From: Palauibacter sp022826685
GTDB taxonomy: Bacteria > Gemmatimonadota > Gemmatimonadetes > Palauibacterales > Palauibacteraceae
Reading direction: 5' to 3' (one strand)
DNA: 64,000 nucleotides
NCBI RefSeq assembly: GCF_965221685.1
Contig: NZ_OZ244907.1
Shown here: piece by piece, positions 55,900-64,000 of the stretch
How positions within the stretch are numbered: the first letter of the stretch is position 1
How the letters are laid out: every line of letters begins with the position of its first letter
Program-made: the position numbers and the translations under genes
The notes under the pieces: generated by a model
What the model saw: only the letters and a program-made list of their open reading frames with translations
What the model was told of the DNA's origin: nothing
Databases searched by the model: none

Positions 55900-56306
55900 G
55901 GGTCACGATCCCCCCGATCTCGTCGCCGGCGAAAGATCTCGGGCCAGTCGCGCACATGCTTGTCGGAGGTGAGGATGATCGAGCCATTCTCGTAGCGCGC
56001 GTTCACGAGGCGGAAGAAGAGGTTGGCCTCCTGGCGGTCGAGGGACCGGAAGGCCCACTTAGTCGATGACGAGGAGCGCGCTGTTCAGGTAGCGCTTGCC
56101 ATGAGCTTTCGGGGCCTGGCCGCCCCGTCTCCCTTGAGCACGTGCATGAGGTCATCGAGGAGGAAGTGGGTGACGTTGAACCCGTTCTTGATGGCCTTCG
56201 CGCCGAGCGCCACGGCGAGGTGGCTCTCGCCGACGCCGGGCGGACCCCTGAAGAGCACGTGGTCGGCCTCGCGCACGAAGGCGCACGTGGGCAAGGTCTC
56301 GAGCGT
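55900..56306 (-). pseudogene. istB: Second, frameshifted istB remnant
   Basis: Minus-strand fragments in two frames match the istB copy at 52666-53217. One fragment runs from ETLPTCAFVREADHV to the start of the ATPase core, with Walker A changed to GPPGVGES. Another frame gives SIILTSDKHVRDWPEIF. Frameshifts and lost residues make it a pseudogene. The C-terminal end is missing. Confidence 0.7.
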
Positions 56307-56454
56307 GTCAGGTCTTCAAGAAAGGGATCCAGAAATCCCGGAGCCGGAAGAAACCAAACAGGAAGAACGTGAACACCGCAGCCTGGAGCGCTGAGCTCGG
56401 CGAGGCTGGATGTCAGGTGAATACCGTACTTGTACAAGCGGGCATCGTTAGACG

Positions 56455-56895
56455 TTAATCAGATTCAATCTGCTTCTGCATTGCGCTACGGAAATCGAGA
56501 TAAATATCTTGGATTATGTCAAGACGTATTTCTATCTTTTTCCTCTCAGCTTCATCCGATATGGCGTTTGGCCCTTTGCCTGCAAGTCTTGTGGAGAACT
56601 CCATCGACGCCGTGGAGATTGCATCAAGTGCCTTGTCTTGTTCTTCCTTTGGAAGTTCTTTGAAGAAGATTATTGAGAACTGCCGATGCAAGTTGTTACG
56701 AGCTTGCAAAATGGCGACATCCTCAGTGCCCGGAGTGAGTGTGCTGAGTTGATCCAGTAAGATATTACCGAATGACTCCATTTCGTCGGTTACGTGCGCT
56801 CTCGTTTTTTGGTGCCGCAGGTATCCCCCTAGCCAGCCAAAGCCGGTGGCTACAATTGACATGACGAGGTAAAACCACCAATCAGCGTTGGGCAT
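56455..56895 (-). CDS. N-terminally membrane-anchored helical protein
   Basis: A 146-aa protein from the ATG at 56895. It has one hydrophobic N-terminal segment (FYLVMSIVATGFGWLGGYL), then charged helices with repeated Glu/Gln/Arg, probably a cytoplasmic coiled coil. No family was recognised. It has low GC like the rest of the island. GGGAG lies 10 bp upstream of the ATG. Confidence 0.55.
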   Translation of the reverse strand: MPNADWWFYLVMSIVATGFGWLGGYLRHQKTRAHVTDEMESFGNILLDQLSTLTPGTEDVAILQARNNLHRQFSIIFFKELPKEEQDKALDAISTASMEFSTRLAGKGPNAISDEAERKKIEIRLDIIQDIYLDFRSAMQKQIESD

Positions 56896-57161
56896 TAGGC
56901 TCAAACTCCCTTCTGGTTCAACACCGTTATTTTGCGTTCGACAGGATGGTCGTGCGGAACATCGGCGTCAAGCGGGGGGAAACTGGGTTGCCGTCGTTCT
57001 CCTCGCGAGACTAAGAGCTGGACGGTGACACCATGCTGTGCGGAAACCCCGCATATCGGATTTTCTGCCGAGCACAAGTACTATCGCAGTGTGATGCCTC
57101 GGGATGGAGGTCATGTTTCGAAGATTCTAGACCAGCTCCATCGCACCGTTCTTACCCGTAT

Positions 57162-57794
57162 TCACGACTGGGTGTCGATTTCTGACCTTTGAGCCGCTGC
57201 GGCTACGGTCTGTACACCTGCCCGAATGACCGATAAGTCCTTTGACAGTTGCTCGAGTGCCTTGACGCCACGAAGCTCTGGAGATTCGGATACGTCAGTT
57301 GCGAGAAAGGAGCGAATCTCCAGGATCGAGTTCGACGTGTGTTCGGTCGGATCCCATGGGAATCGTCGACGGCTCTCGTAGGTTGCCGACACCCTTACCG
57401 GCGCTTCGCCCAATGCCTCTCGAAGGGCACCAAACTGACCCCACGTCAACACGCGACGACCATTCGGGCCGAGGATCGGGATACCATCGATCAGAGGTCC
57501 TTCCCGCATCGTCTCCGCTGGCCGATCGTCCCGTAGTCCCTTAATACCCCATGCGTTCTTGGGGATCGGGCGAGAAAGCTTGAAGCGAACGTCGTAAGCT
57601 GGTGAGGGCCCAATATTCTCGATGACGAGGATCAAAACTGACGGCCGCCGGTCATCATGCGCCGTGTACACAACGACCTCCGGATCCACATGTGAGCGGA
57701 GAAAAAAGTAGCTGACGGCCACACCGAACAAGCTGACAGCCACGAGGCCGATCGTGGCAATGAACATCCCTAGCTGACTCACGTCTAGTTCCAC
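57162..57794 (-). CDS. Membrane-anchored hypothetical protein
   Basis: A 210-aa protein with a GTG start. One N-terminal membrane segment (GMFIATIGLVAVSLFGVAVSYFFL) is followed by a beta-rich domain of about 120 residues (VLILVIENIGPSPAYDVRF, as in C2/Ig-like membrane-tethered islands proteins) and a C-terminal helix. It shows the same anchored layout as its neighbour at 56455. The function is unknown. Confidence 0.55.
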   Translation of the reverse strand: MELDVSQLGMFIATIGLVAVSLFGVAVSYFFLRSHVDPEVVVYTAHDDRRPSVLILVIENIGPSPAYDVRFKLSRPIPKNAWGIKGLRDDRPAETMREGPLIDGIPILGPNGRRVLTWGQFGALREALGEAPVRVSATYESRRRFPWDPTEHTSNSILEIRSFLATDVSESPELRGVKALEQLSKDLSVIRAGVQTVAAAAQRSEIDTQS

Positions 57795-58326
57795 GCTCGG
57801 TTCCCTATTAGGTGCAATTTGCTTGCCCCTTCACCGTAATCTCCTACCCGTGCTGAAGTCGTCGGAGCTGAAATCACGCGGATCGAAATCGCCAAACCCT
57901 TCAACTCTTCCCTCCGGGCCCGTATCCACGACGAGGAATTCATCACCCCGTGGATGAAACCCCGACCCGCCATGCCCTACAACCGCTTTCTCGACTTCCA
58001 CCTCAACCGCCGGTGGTCCTTGTACATCGTCCAACGATTCCTCCTCACCCTCTCAACGGAGCTGCATCTCTGATCACTCCACGTCGACGAAAAACCGAAG
58101 ATCTGCCGAAAACGTAACGGTGCGCCCAGACCGACGCAAAGGACGGGAGAGACGGCCCGTTCCGTGCCCTACCTCTTGTGGATTGCTGCCCTTATGCACG
58201 GCACGGGCAACTCGGTGATTGCAGTGGAGATGGGCAATCTAGAGTCTTGATTTCAGCAATTTGCGCTCGAGAACCCAGGGTAGTGCATCCTCGGGGACCA
58301 ACACCCGGTCCCCGGCAGCCTGACCC
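57795..58326. other. Intergenic region with a possible decayed gene
   Basis: No supported complete gene. On the plus strand, 57840-58073 is an open frame with protein-like sequence (RIHDEEFITPWM, then PYNRFLDFHLNRRW) but no plausible start, so it may be a gene remnant. The 3' part turns GC-rich again before the lipoprotein gene. Confidence 0.35.
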
Positions 58327-58761
58327 CTACGGAGTGCGCTCGAAGAGCACGGCATCCGGTCCAAAACTCGTCCAGCCAGACATACTGCCCCGAAACGCGG
58401 TTTCGGAGCTCTGCTCTCCCGTGAAACTGCCTCGACGCCCGTCATCGTAGCGGAAACCCAACGAAACGCGCGCTCCGCTGTGTCTCCCGTCTACCGTCCC
58501 GGAAACGACCAGCGGCTGCATGGCCGGCCCCCCCGCCTCGATGTACTCGACGGTTCCGGTCACGTCCCCCGAGGAACCCTCCTCCAAGGTGACATACCAC
58601 TGACCGCCTGCATCCAGGATGCCTTCGCAGCACCAGCCCGCCCAGTTCCCCGTGAGCGCGCCGAACTGCGGGCCGGGGTCGAACACTCCGCAGCCTGCGA
58701 CAAACACCAGGCTCGACGCCAGGAAGGTGAGAGCCGCTCCCGTCCTTCGCATGATTTCCAT
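58327..58761 (-). CDS. Small lipoprotein
   Basis: A 144-aa protein with a signal peptide and lipobox FVAGC at about residue 24. The mature part is an all-beta domain of about 110 residues with alternating hydrophobic strands (GTVEYIEAGG, SGTVDGRHSG, RGSFTGEQ), like small lipocalin-type or beta-sandwich lipoproteins. No family was named. Start at 58761 or 58752. Its GC and style fit the chromosome rather than the island. Confidence 0.6.
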   Translation of the reverse strand: MEIMRRTGAALTFLASSLVFVAGCGVFDPGPQFGALTGNWAGWCCEGILDAGGQWYVTLEEGSSGDVTGTVEYIEAGGPAMQPLVVSGTVDGRHSGARVSLGFRYDDGRRGSFTGEQSSETAFRGSMSGWTSFGPDAVLFERTP

Positions 58762-58847
58762 GCACCCCGATACCCGGTCGAGCGACGCCGGCGCGCGTCG
58801 ATGGACAGCCTGCGATGCATCGCTCTGGCACCACCGACTGCGCGTCT

Positions 58848-59132
58848 TCAGCGCGAGCTCTGCCAGGGCCGGTTCACAGTGTAGCGGCCGACGGAAGTGA
58901 TGCTGTCCCGTTCGACGTCAACGAGCCCGCGGCGTTGCAGCCTGGCCAACGCGGCCTGGACCGCCCGCTTGGACAGGCCTGTCCCCTCCGCGATCTGCGT
59001 CAGGCTCAGCTCAGCCGCTTCATCGACCGTCTGCCGATACAGGTAGAGGTAGGTCAGATAAGCGCTGGGATGCCGATCGTGCCCCACCAGATCGGGCAGA
59101 AGAACATCGATGACATGGGGGTCGATCTCCAT
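58848..59132 (-). CDS. Winged helix-turn-helix transcriptional regulator
   Basis: A 94-aa protein consisting of one winged-helix domain. The recognition region is LTQIAEGTGLSKRAVQAALARLQRRGLVDVERD, a typical MarR/GntR-like HTH plus wing. It has no ligand or receiver domain. It is divergent from the VOC-family gene, which it may control. Confidence 0.75.
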   Translation of the reverse strand: MEIDPHVIDVLLPDLVGHDRHPSAYLTYLYLYRQTVDEAAELSLTQIAEGTGLSKRAVQAALARLQRRGLVDVERDSITSVGRYTVNRPWQSSR

Positions 59133-59266
59133 CGATCAAAGCTGGCCGTGCGTGACGGATGTGGCAACCGTTGCACTAGCAAGCCATTCACGCCTTGACC
59201 CCGCCGGACCGGCTGGCTTTGACTACGGCCACCCGTGAGGATTCTCTCAAGCCATGGAGGGCCGCA

Positions 59267-59632
59267 ATGATCCGACGAATCAAGTTCACTTCAATCCCCG
59301 TCCAGGACCAGGACGCCGCACTCGACTTCTACACGAGCAAGCTGGGCTTCCGCGTGGTGACCGATCAGCCACTCGGTGAGCAGCGCTGGATCGAGCTGCG
59401 CATCCCCGGAGCGGACACCCGCGTGGTGCTCTACACCCCTCCGGGCCAGGAAGATCGCGTCGGAACGCCATCGAACGTGGTCTTTGCGAGCGACGACGTG
59501 CGGGCCACGTTTCGCGAGTTGGCAGAGCGAGGTGTGAGGTTCGTCGCCGAGCCGGAAGAGCAACCGTGGGGCACTTTCGCGACGTTCAGCGATCCGGACG
59601 GCAACCAGTTCGTCCTTTCGTCCAGGCACTGA
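59267..59632 (+). CDS. VOC (glyoxalase/bleomycin-resistance) family protein
   Basis: A 121-aa single VOC domain with two beta-alpha-beta-beta-beta modules (IPVQDQDAALDFYTSKLGF, then FSDPDGNQFVL). A GGAGGG site 6 bp before the ATG at 59267 decides the start over 59195. The metal ligands are not obvious, so the reaction is unknown. It sits 4 bp before the SDR gene, in the same operon. Confidence 0.82.
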   Translation: MIRRIKFTSIPVQDQDAALDFYTSKLGFRVVTDQPLGEQRWIELRIPGADTRVVLYTPPGQEDRVGTPSNVVFASDDVRATFRELAERGVRFVAEPEEQPWGTFATFSDPDGNQFVLSSRH

Positions 59633-59636
59633 GAGA

Positions 59637-60419
59637 GTGACAGCGCTGAACGGAGTCTGCGCGCTGGTGACAGGGGCAAGCCGCGGCGTGGGGCGCGGCA
59701 TCGCGCAAGGTCTGTACCGCGCGGGCGCGACGGTTTACGCAAGCGGCAGATCCATCGAAACCGCCGACCTTGACGACGCGATCGTCCGTGTCGCCTGTGA
59801 TCATTCCGATGACCAGAGCGTCGACCGCCTGTTCGAACGGATCGTGACCGAGCAGGGACGGCTCGACGTACTCGTCAACAACGCCTGGGGCGGTTACGAG
59901 AACATGGTCGAGGACGGCCGGTTCACCTGGTCGGCGCCGTTCTGGGACCAGCCGCTATGGCGTTGGGCGGCGATGATGGATGTCGGCGTGCGGGCCGCAT
60001 TCGTTGCCAGCCAGCATGCCGCACGGCTGATGGTGCCGTGTCGGCGCGGTCTCATCGTGAACGTCTCGCAGTGGGCGGCGCAGAAGTACCACGGCAACGT
60101 GATCTACGGCGTCTCGAAGGCCGCCACCGACAAGCTCACTGCCGACATGGCCGTCGAGCTGCGCGACCATGATGTTGCCGTCGTATCCCTGTACCCGGGC
60201 CTCGTGCGGACGGAAGCGGTGCTTGCGGCCGGGGTCTTCGACCTCGGCAACTCGGAAAGCCCCGAGTTCATAGGCCGGGCCGTGGCCGCGCTGGCTGGCG
60301 ATCAGGACGTCTGCCGGTGGACTGGACAGGTACTCGTGGCCGCCGCGCTCGCCGAACACTACGGCTTTGCCGACATCGATGGCCGGTCACCCCGGCCGCT
60401 CACGCTGACCGATGTCTGA
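59637..60419 (+). CDS. Short-chain dehydrogenase/reductase (DHRS1-like)
   Basis: A 260-aa SDR with TGASRGVGRGIA near the N-terminus, LVNNAWGGYENM, the catalytic Tyr-x3-Lys as YGVSK, and a C-terminal tail. The insert FTWSAPFWDQPLWRW between the cofactor and catalytic parts is characteristic of the DHRS1-like group. The natural substrate is unknown. GTG start just after the VOC gene. Confidence 0.82.
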   Translation: MTALNGVCALVTGASRGVGRGIAQGLYRAGATVYASGRSIETADLDDAIVRVACDHSDDQSVDRLFERIVTEQGRLDVLVNNAWGGYENMVEDGRFTWSAPFWDQPLWRWAAMMDVGVRAAFVASQHAARLMVPCRRGLIVNVSQWAAQKYHGNVIYGVSKAATDKLTADMAVELRDHDVAVVSLYPGLVRTEAVLAAGVFDLGNSESPEFIGRAVAALAGDQDVCRWTGQVLVAAALAEHYGFADIDGRSPRPLTLTDV

Positions 60420-60538
60420 CGTTCGGGCTCTACCCGTGCAAAGGCACGATCGCCGTGGGCTCGGACGCCGACATCGTCCTCTGGGATCCGGACGAGACGC
60501 GCACCATCCGCGACGAGGAGCTGGATTACCAGAGCTGG
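60419..60538 (+). pseudogene. C-terminal fragment of a hydantoinase/dihydropyrimidinase gene
   Basis: Immediately after the SDR stop, about 40 codons read as the end of a D-hydantoinase/dihydropyrimidinase: FGLYPCKGTIAVGSDADIVLWDP, followed by TIRDEEL. No start and no upstream part exist; the catalytic domain is gone. The 3' end meets the last codons of the AbiEii toxin gene, suggesting deletion when that module was inserted. Confidence 0.6.
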
Positions 60539-61473
60539 GTGTCCGTTAGAGCCGAGTGTTCGAGATCGCGTACCGCCCGGATCACCTCCGATCGATCCCG
60601 CGCATCCGCCGAAGCCAACCGTTCTTCTTCCTCTGTCAGATCGCGGAGCCACGCATACAGCCGGTGGAGCCTCGCTTCCAGTTCGCTCAGGGACGGCGGC
60701 GGGTGGGCCAACAGTCCGATCCGTTCGTCATCCCAATCCTCCCGCGGAGAGAGCCATCGCTCTGGGTCGAATGGGCGCGGCGAAAGGGCGGATGACCACG
60801 CTGGACCCAAACCGTGGTTGTCCACCCAGACCTTCAGCATGGCCAGCCTCCGAACCCCATCGATCGAGAATCTGGAGTGAGGGCTCGTCGTCGCCGCCCA
60901 TACCAGATCGGACGCGTCCCGTGCCGTCCCGCTCCGAGTCAAGCGGGCAATCTTCTCAGCGAGGATCTCCTCCAACTGCGCCGACGGGATAGCCGGCAGG
61001 GTGAAACCGTACCGGTCGTGCGTAACGTGGGGGACGAACGGCCTTGGCTCGGGCTCGAGCCAGGTCGGCGGGCCCACGTCGAGCTTCACCGACATCGCGG
61101 GATTCCCAAACGGGCTCTCCACCGCGATATGCCAGCGGCCTCTCGCGCTCAACGGCCTGAAGCGGAAGGGCCCGAGAGCAACATCTGCTTCGCCGGCGAT
61201 GATCTCCGCCAGTGCGTGACGGTCGGCCTCCGGTTCCCGTGAGGCCAGGTCCATGTCCGTCGAGAATCGGCCCTGAGCGCCAGCAAACAGCTTCCGGAGG
61301 GCCGTCCCTCCCTTGAAGATCACGAGATCTCCCAGTACGCCCCGTTCAGCCAGGTGGGCGAGCAGGAAATCCTGTGCGATATCGAGCACGGCCGCGTCGA
61401 TGCCGATCCTGGAACCGGGTGGAACGTGACGGGCCACATACCCAGGCGTAAGCGCGTGATCGTCGCCGATCAC
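60526..61473 (-). CDS. abiEii: AbiEii-family nucleotidyltransferase toxin
   Basis: A 315-aa protein with the minimal nucleotidyltransferase core FKGGTALRK at 53-61 and FSTDMDL (D73, D75) as the catalytic Asp pair. The family (AbiEii, MenT-like) modifies tRNA ends or transfers nucleotides and blocks growth or phage replication. The GTG start at 61473 overlaps the antitoxin stop by 4 bp; an upstream frame continues, but the overlap fits the system better. It is transcribed after abiEi. Confidence 0.88.
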   Translation of the reverse strand: MIGDDHALTPGYVARHVPPGSRIGIDAAVLDIAQDFLLAHLAERGVLGDLVIFKGGTALRKLFAGAQGRFSTDMDLASREPEADRHALAEIIAGEADVALGPFRFRPLSARGRWHIAVESPFGNPAMSVKLDVGPPTWLEPEPRPFVPHVTHDRYGFTLPAIPSAQLEEILAEKIARLTRSGTARDASDLVWAATTSPHSRFSIDGVRRLAMLKVWVDNHGLGPAWSSALSPRPFDPERWLSPREDWDDERIGLLAHPPPSLSELEARLHRLYAWLRDLTEEEERLASADARDRSEVIRAVRDLEHSALTDTQLW

Positions 61474-62261
61474 GGTCTGACCTCCGAAGGATGGTAGGGC
61501 AGCACCGTGTCGGCGACGTTCCAGGTCGAATCGTGCCGTCGCAACGTCCGTCTCGGACCGAACCACACCTTCCCGGCTGGTTCAATCCCCAGCCGAGAAG
61601 ACAATTCGGGTTCGACTCCGCTCGTAACGTAAGCCAGACGTACATGGACGGACTTCGGCCTCCCCCGTAGCTCGGTCGCGATCTCATCGTAGCTCGAGAG
61701 TTGGATCAGGGCCGGGAGACAGTCCAGCACACCCGACCAGCTCCGAACGTCCGTGGGGCGAGTGGCCAGGTGGACCAGGATGGTGGCCGGCCGGTGGACC
61801 GGGAGTTCTCCAACGTGAGCCGGATCCAGATGGGCGGTGTGCCGCAGAACGCGGTACTCGCGTCGGAGTGCCGGAGGAATGCGTATTCCGTAGGGCAACG
61901 CGACCTCATGTCGGTCAGGAGATCGATCGGCCAAATCCTGGATCCACAGCGCCGACCCAAGGGCCAAGGCCGCGGGGAGATCTTCGTGGGAGGCCGAGAG
62001 GAGCGCCTTGAGCGGGAGGAGTGGGTCGGCGCCAGGGATGGCGCCGGCGCGCTCGGCCGGAGCGAACTCCCAGGTACCCCGCACCGGGGTGGGAAGCAGC
62101 CATCCGAGCCGAGCGAGGCGGTGCGCGATAATCCTCCCAGGGGTCTTGAGCCCCTGTCCCTCGGCAATGCGGGAGATCTCCTCGAGGGTGACGGTGGGTT
62201 TCCGCTCGAGTTCGAGGTGCTCGACGAGCGCGGCAAGCGAAGGCGGGATGGATCTGGCCAT
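61470..62261 (-). CDS. abiEi: AbiEi-family antitoxin/transcriptional regulator
   Basis: A 263-aa protein. The N-terminal wHTH has VTLEEISRIAEGQGL and RIIAHRLARLGWLLPTPVRGTWEF, and the C-terminal domain binds the toxin in this family. It is the first gene of the AbiE pair, with a 4-bp overlap. Family members repress their own promoter through inverted repeats; a perfect one lies about 90 bp upstream. Confidence 0.85.
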   Translation of the reverse strand: MARSIPPSLAALVEHLELERKPTVTLEEISRIAEGQGLKTPGRIIAHRLARLGWLLPTPVRGTWEFAPAERAGAIPGADPLLPLKALLSASHEDLPAALALGSALWIQDLADRSPDRHEVALPYGIRIPPALRREYRVLRHTAHLDPAHVGELPVHRPATILVHLATRPTDVRSWSGVLDCLPALIQLSSYDEIATELRGRPKSVHVRLAYVTSGVEPELSSRLGIEPAGKVWFGPRRTLRRHDSTWNVADTVLPYHPSEVRP

Positions 62262-62348
62262 GACGTTGACCCGGCGGTAGCGTCCTGTCGAATTAGGAGA
62301 AGAAGGAAGCTAGGCGCCTGTAGGCCTCAGTGTCAACGCGGGCATGAT

Positions 62349-62367
62349 TGTTACTGAATCAGTAACA
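62349..62367. promoter_or_regulatory. Perfect 19-bp inverted repeat, candidate AbiEi operator
   Basis: TGTTACTGA and TCAGTAACA are separated by one A. It lies about 90 bp upstream of the abiEi ATG, a few bases upstream of a TTGACA -35 candidate that reads towards abiEi. Confidence 0.55.
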
Positions 62368-62423
62368 TAGGCGCGTCGCGTGACACCCCTGTGGTTGAGA
62401 ACTTCCCCCCGCCTTTGCCCCGG

Positions 62424-62858
62424 TCAGATGCGCTGGTGGTCCGCCCGCCAGTCCTCCACAGCCTCCTTGATGCCCTTCCGGCTCGTCAGTTCGCCCGCGA
62501 GGACCCGGCGTACCAATCCAGGCAGTTCCGCGTCCGAAGCGAAGCGCAGAGCGATGAGCTGGTCCGTCGTCAGCCGCTCGATTTCGCCCTTCAGCTCGTC
62601 CGGCAGCAACCTTTCCAGGCGGAGGCGCTCCTCCAGGCGGATCACCCGGTCCTGAACGCCCGTTGAGAAGCGCCGCGCGGAGAGAAGGGCTATCGCCGTA
62701 CAGGCGGCGACCACGAACAGCCCCAGGGTCTCTGCGCTGAAATCCACGACGACCCGGTATCCGACGCCGATCGTCGCGGCCGTGGAGAGAAAGGCCCCCG
62801 CGAGGAACAGCGGCGGAGGGCGCCTGGCGTGGTTCGCGTAGCTCTGCGGCTCGGCCAT
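62424..62858 (-). CDS. DUF6526-like small membrane protein
   Basis: A 144-aa protein starting with PQSYANHAR and PPPLFLAG, then two hydrophobic segments (about 20-40 and 45-65), followed by a charged cytoplasmic domain with DRVIRLEERLRLERLLP. This matches the layout of the DUF6526 family. The role is unknown. High GC like the core. Confidence 0.65.
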   Translation of the reverse strand: MAEPQSYANHARRPPPLFLAGAFLSTAATIGVGYRVVVDFSAETLGLFVVAACTAIALLSARRFSTGVQDRVIRLEERLRLERLLPDELKGEIERLTTDQLIALRFASDAELPGLVRRVLAGELTSRKGIKEAVEDWRADHQRI

Positions 62859-62981
62859 TGCAAATTCCGGGGTCTCGGGAGGCGTGTCACGCGCGAGAGT
62901 AATGCGCGGCCGGGTGGCGCCGGCGCAAGCCGGGATCCGCTGGCGATCCGTCGAGCGGCCGGGCTATGGGCCGCCGTTGAG

Positions 62982-63998
62982 CTACGGCTTGCGGGCCAGG
63001 ACGAAATATTCCGGGGTGAAGATGTCGTGTTCGCCGGCCTCCGCATGGGCATCCGCGCTCAGGTTCAACAGCGCCGCGACGCGGGCCGTACCGCGCGGCA
63101 CGACGCGGAGCCATTCCAGCAGCCACAGAAACGCGTTGGTCAGCTTCCGGCCGACCGCCGAACGCCGGAAGCCGGTGAACGAGAGGCGGGAACCTGTCAG
63201 GGGTTCATACCAGGGAATGTCGAACAGCCCTTCCGCTGTCAGGTCGCGGGCCTCGAGCAGCTCGAATCCGGCCCGGCGCAGAGCTGCGTCGATCTCTCCT
63301 TGCCGCGGAATGTCCGGGACACCGCCGCCATACTCCAGATCGGCCTTGATTCGGCGGTGTTCCGCGTTCCCCTCATCGAACCGGTCGGTCAGGCTGTATT
63401 CGTAGGCCGCGAAGCAGCCGCCCGGCTTCAGGACCCGGAACGCTTCGGCGTAAACGCCGGCAACGTCCGGCGAGCAGCAGATCGACTGGATGGAATAGAC
63501 GGCGTCGTAGCTGGCGTCCGGCGCGTCGATGTCGATGAAATCGCACTCCAGGAACTCGAGCAGATGGCCCAGCCCCGAGACCTGCGACAGTTGCTCCGCG
63601 CGGCGAATCTGATAACCGCTGCTGTTGATGCCCACGATCTTCGCGCCGGAAAAGCGCGCGATCTCCTGCATCGGCCCCCCGATGCCACACCCGAGATCGG
63701 CCACCACCATGCCCGGTTCGAGCGCCAGTCTGCGCGCAAGGTAGTGCTCGGAACGTACAAGCGCGGCAGCGAAACTTTCCCCTCTCCGGCGCCCCGAGAA
63801 ATGAAACGACCGGCCCCAGCCGAACTCGTACAGATCGGTGGCCAGGTCGTAGTACTCTTTCAGGAAATCGCGATAGTGCGTCGTGCGCTCGTCTCGCCCG
63901 CCACGGGTCTCACCCCCGTACCGCCGCTCGAACTCGCGGACACGCCCGACGATGTCGCCCCGCGATCCGGCCTCCCTCAGGACATCGGTAAGTTTCAT
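62982..63998 (-). CDS. Sterol 24-C-methyltransferase (SMT/ERG6) homologue
   Basis: A 338-aa SAM methyltransferase. It has the SMT-specific sterol motif region I, YEFGWGRSFHFS at 57-68, preceded by YYDLATDL. The SAM motif is DLGCGIGGPM at 101-110 followed by GINSSGYQIRRA, as in ERG6. The later sterol-site segments read YSIQSICCSP and YEYSLTDRF, where eukaryotic SMTs have YAIEATCHAP and YEWVMTD. The C-terminal 100 residues form the C-terminal SMT domain with the final EYFVLARKP. It would add a methyl group to a sterol side chain at C-24. No sterol-synthesis gene is in the window, so the substrate could be host-derived (inference). Confidence 0.82.
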   Translation of the reverse strand: MKLTDVLREAGSRGDIVGRVREFERRYGGETRGGRDERTTHYRDFLKEYYDLATDLYEFGWGRSFHFSGRRRGESFAAALVRSEHYLARRLALEPGMVVADLGCGIGGPMQEIARFSGAKIVGINSSGYQIRRAEQLSQVSGLGHLLEFLECDFIDIDAPDASYDAVYSIQSICCSPDVAGVYAEAFRVLKPGGCFAAYEYSLTDRFDEGNAEHRRIKADLEYGGGVPDIPRQGEIDAALRRAGFELLEARDLTAEGLFDIPWYEPLTGSRLSFTGFRRSAVGRKLTNAFLWLLEWLRVVPRGTARVAALLNLSADAHAEAGEHDIFTPEYFVLARKP

Positions 63999-64000
63999 GC

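Noticed and set aside
41357..62300. CRISPR array or prophage in the island
   Set aside because: No regularly spaced repeats, no structural phage genes and no integrase were found; repeats present are tRNA and IS remnants.

Overview
The window is 64 kb of GC-rich bacterial DNA with dense coding and many overlapping start/stop codons. Gene content (many exported hydrolases, a TonB-dependent receptor without a local TonB system, GlnRS with a YqeY tail, OmpA-type coiled-coil protein, DUF4837 lipoprotein) suggests a Gemmatimonadota-like, Gram-negative, probably uncultured environmental or host-associated lineage. That taxonomic call is inference from gene style, not from a marker search.

About 1-41 kb reads as core chromosome. 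It holds an exopolyphosphatase, an exported amidohydrolase, two membrane glycosyltransferases, an enoyl-ACP-reductase-like SDR, an OmpA-family protein and P5C dehydrogenase. A phenylacetyl-CoA epoxidase cluster follows in the order paaA-paaD(N)-paaB-paaC-paaD(C), with PaaD split into two genes. Next come glnS, a TonB-dependent receptor, proS, an M28 peptidase and an M50B-like protease. A long minus-strand run then carries a DUF4837 lipoprotein, dnaE, accA, a PSP1-domain protein, metG, an M23 peptidase, a lipoprotein, a beta-oxidation multienzyme and a DUF402 protein. A Tat-exported PhoD-type phosphatase closes this part.

At 40.8-41.7 kb there is a tRNA-Ile(GAU) locus with a 345-bp tandem duplication. 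One tRNA copy is split in its T-loop by a 66-nt hairpin-rich insert, and two more copies of that insert sit inside tRNA 3'-half remnants downstream.

About 41.8-58 kb is a lower-GC accessory island. It carries a putative HEPN-type protein, a complete type III restriction-modification operon with an extra 47-codon gene between mod and res, a ParB-like/DNA adenine methylase pair, two decayed IS21 istB genes, two proteins with clear R-x4-H HEPN motifs (one coupled to a possible PD-(D/E)xK-like protein), a tRNA-Ile 3'-half remnant and two membrane-anchored unknowns. No integrase gene was seen.

About 58-64 kb returns to high GC: a lipoprotein, a winged-helix regulator, a VOC protein and an SDR, then an AbiE toxin-antitoxin pair that ends on a truncated hydantoinase fragment. 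The last two genes are a DUF6526-like membrane protein and a clear sterol 24-C-methyltransferase homologue, which is rare in bacteria.
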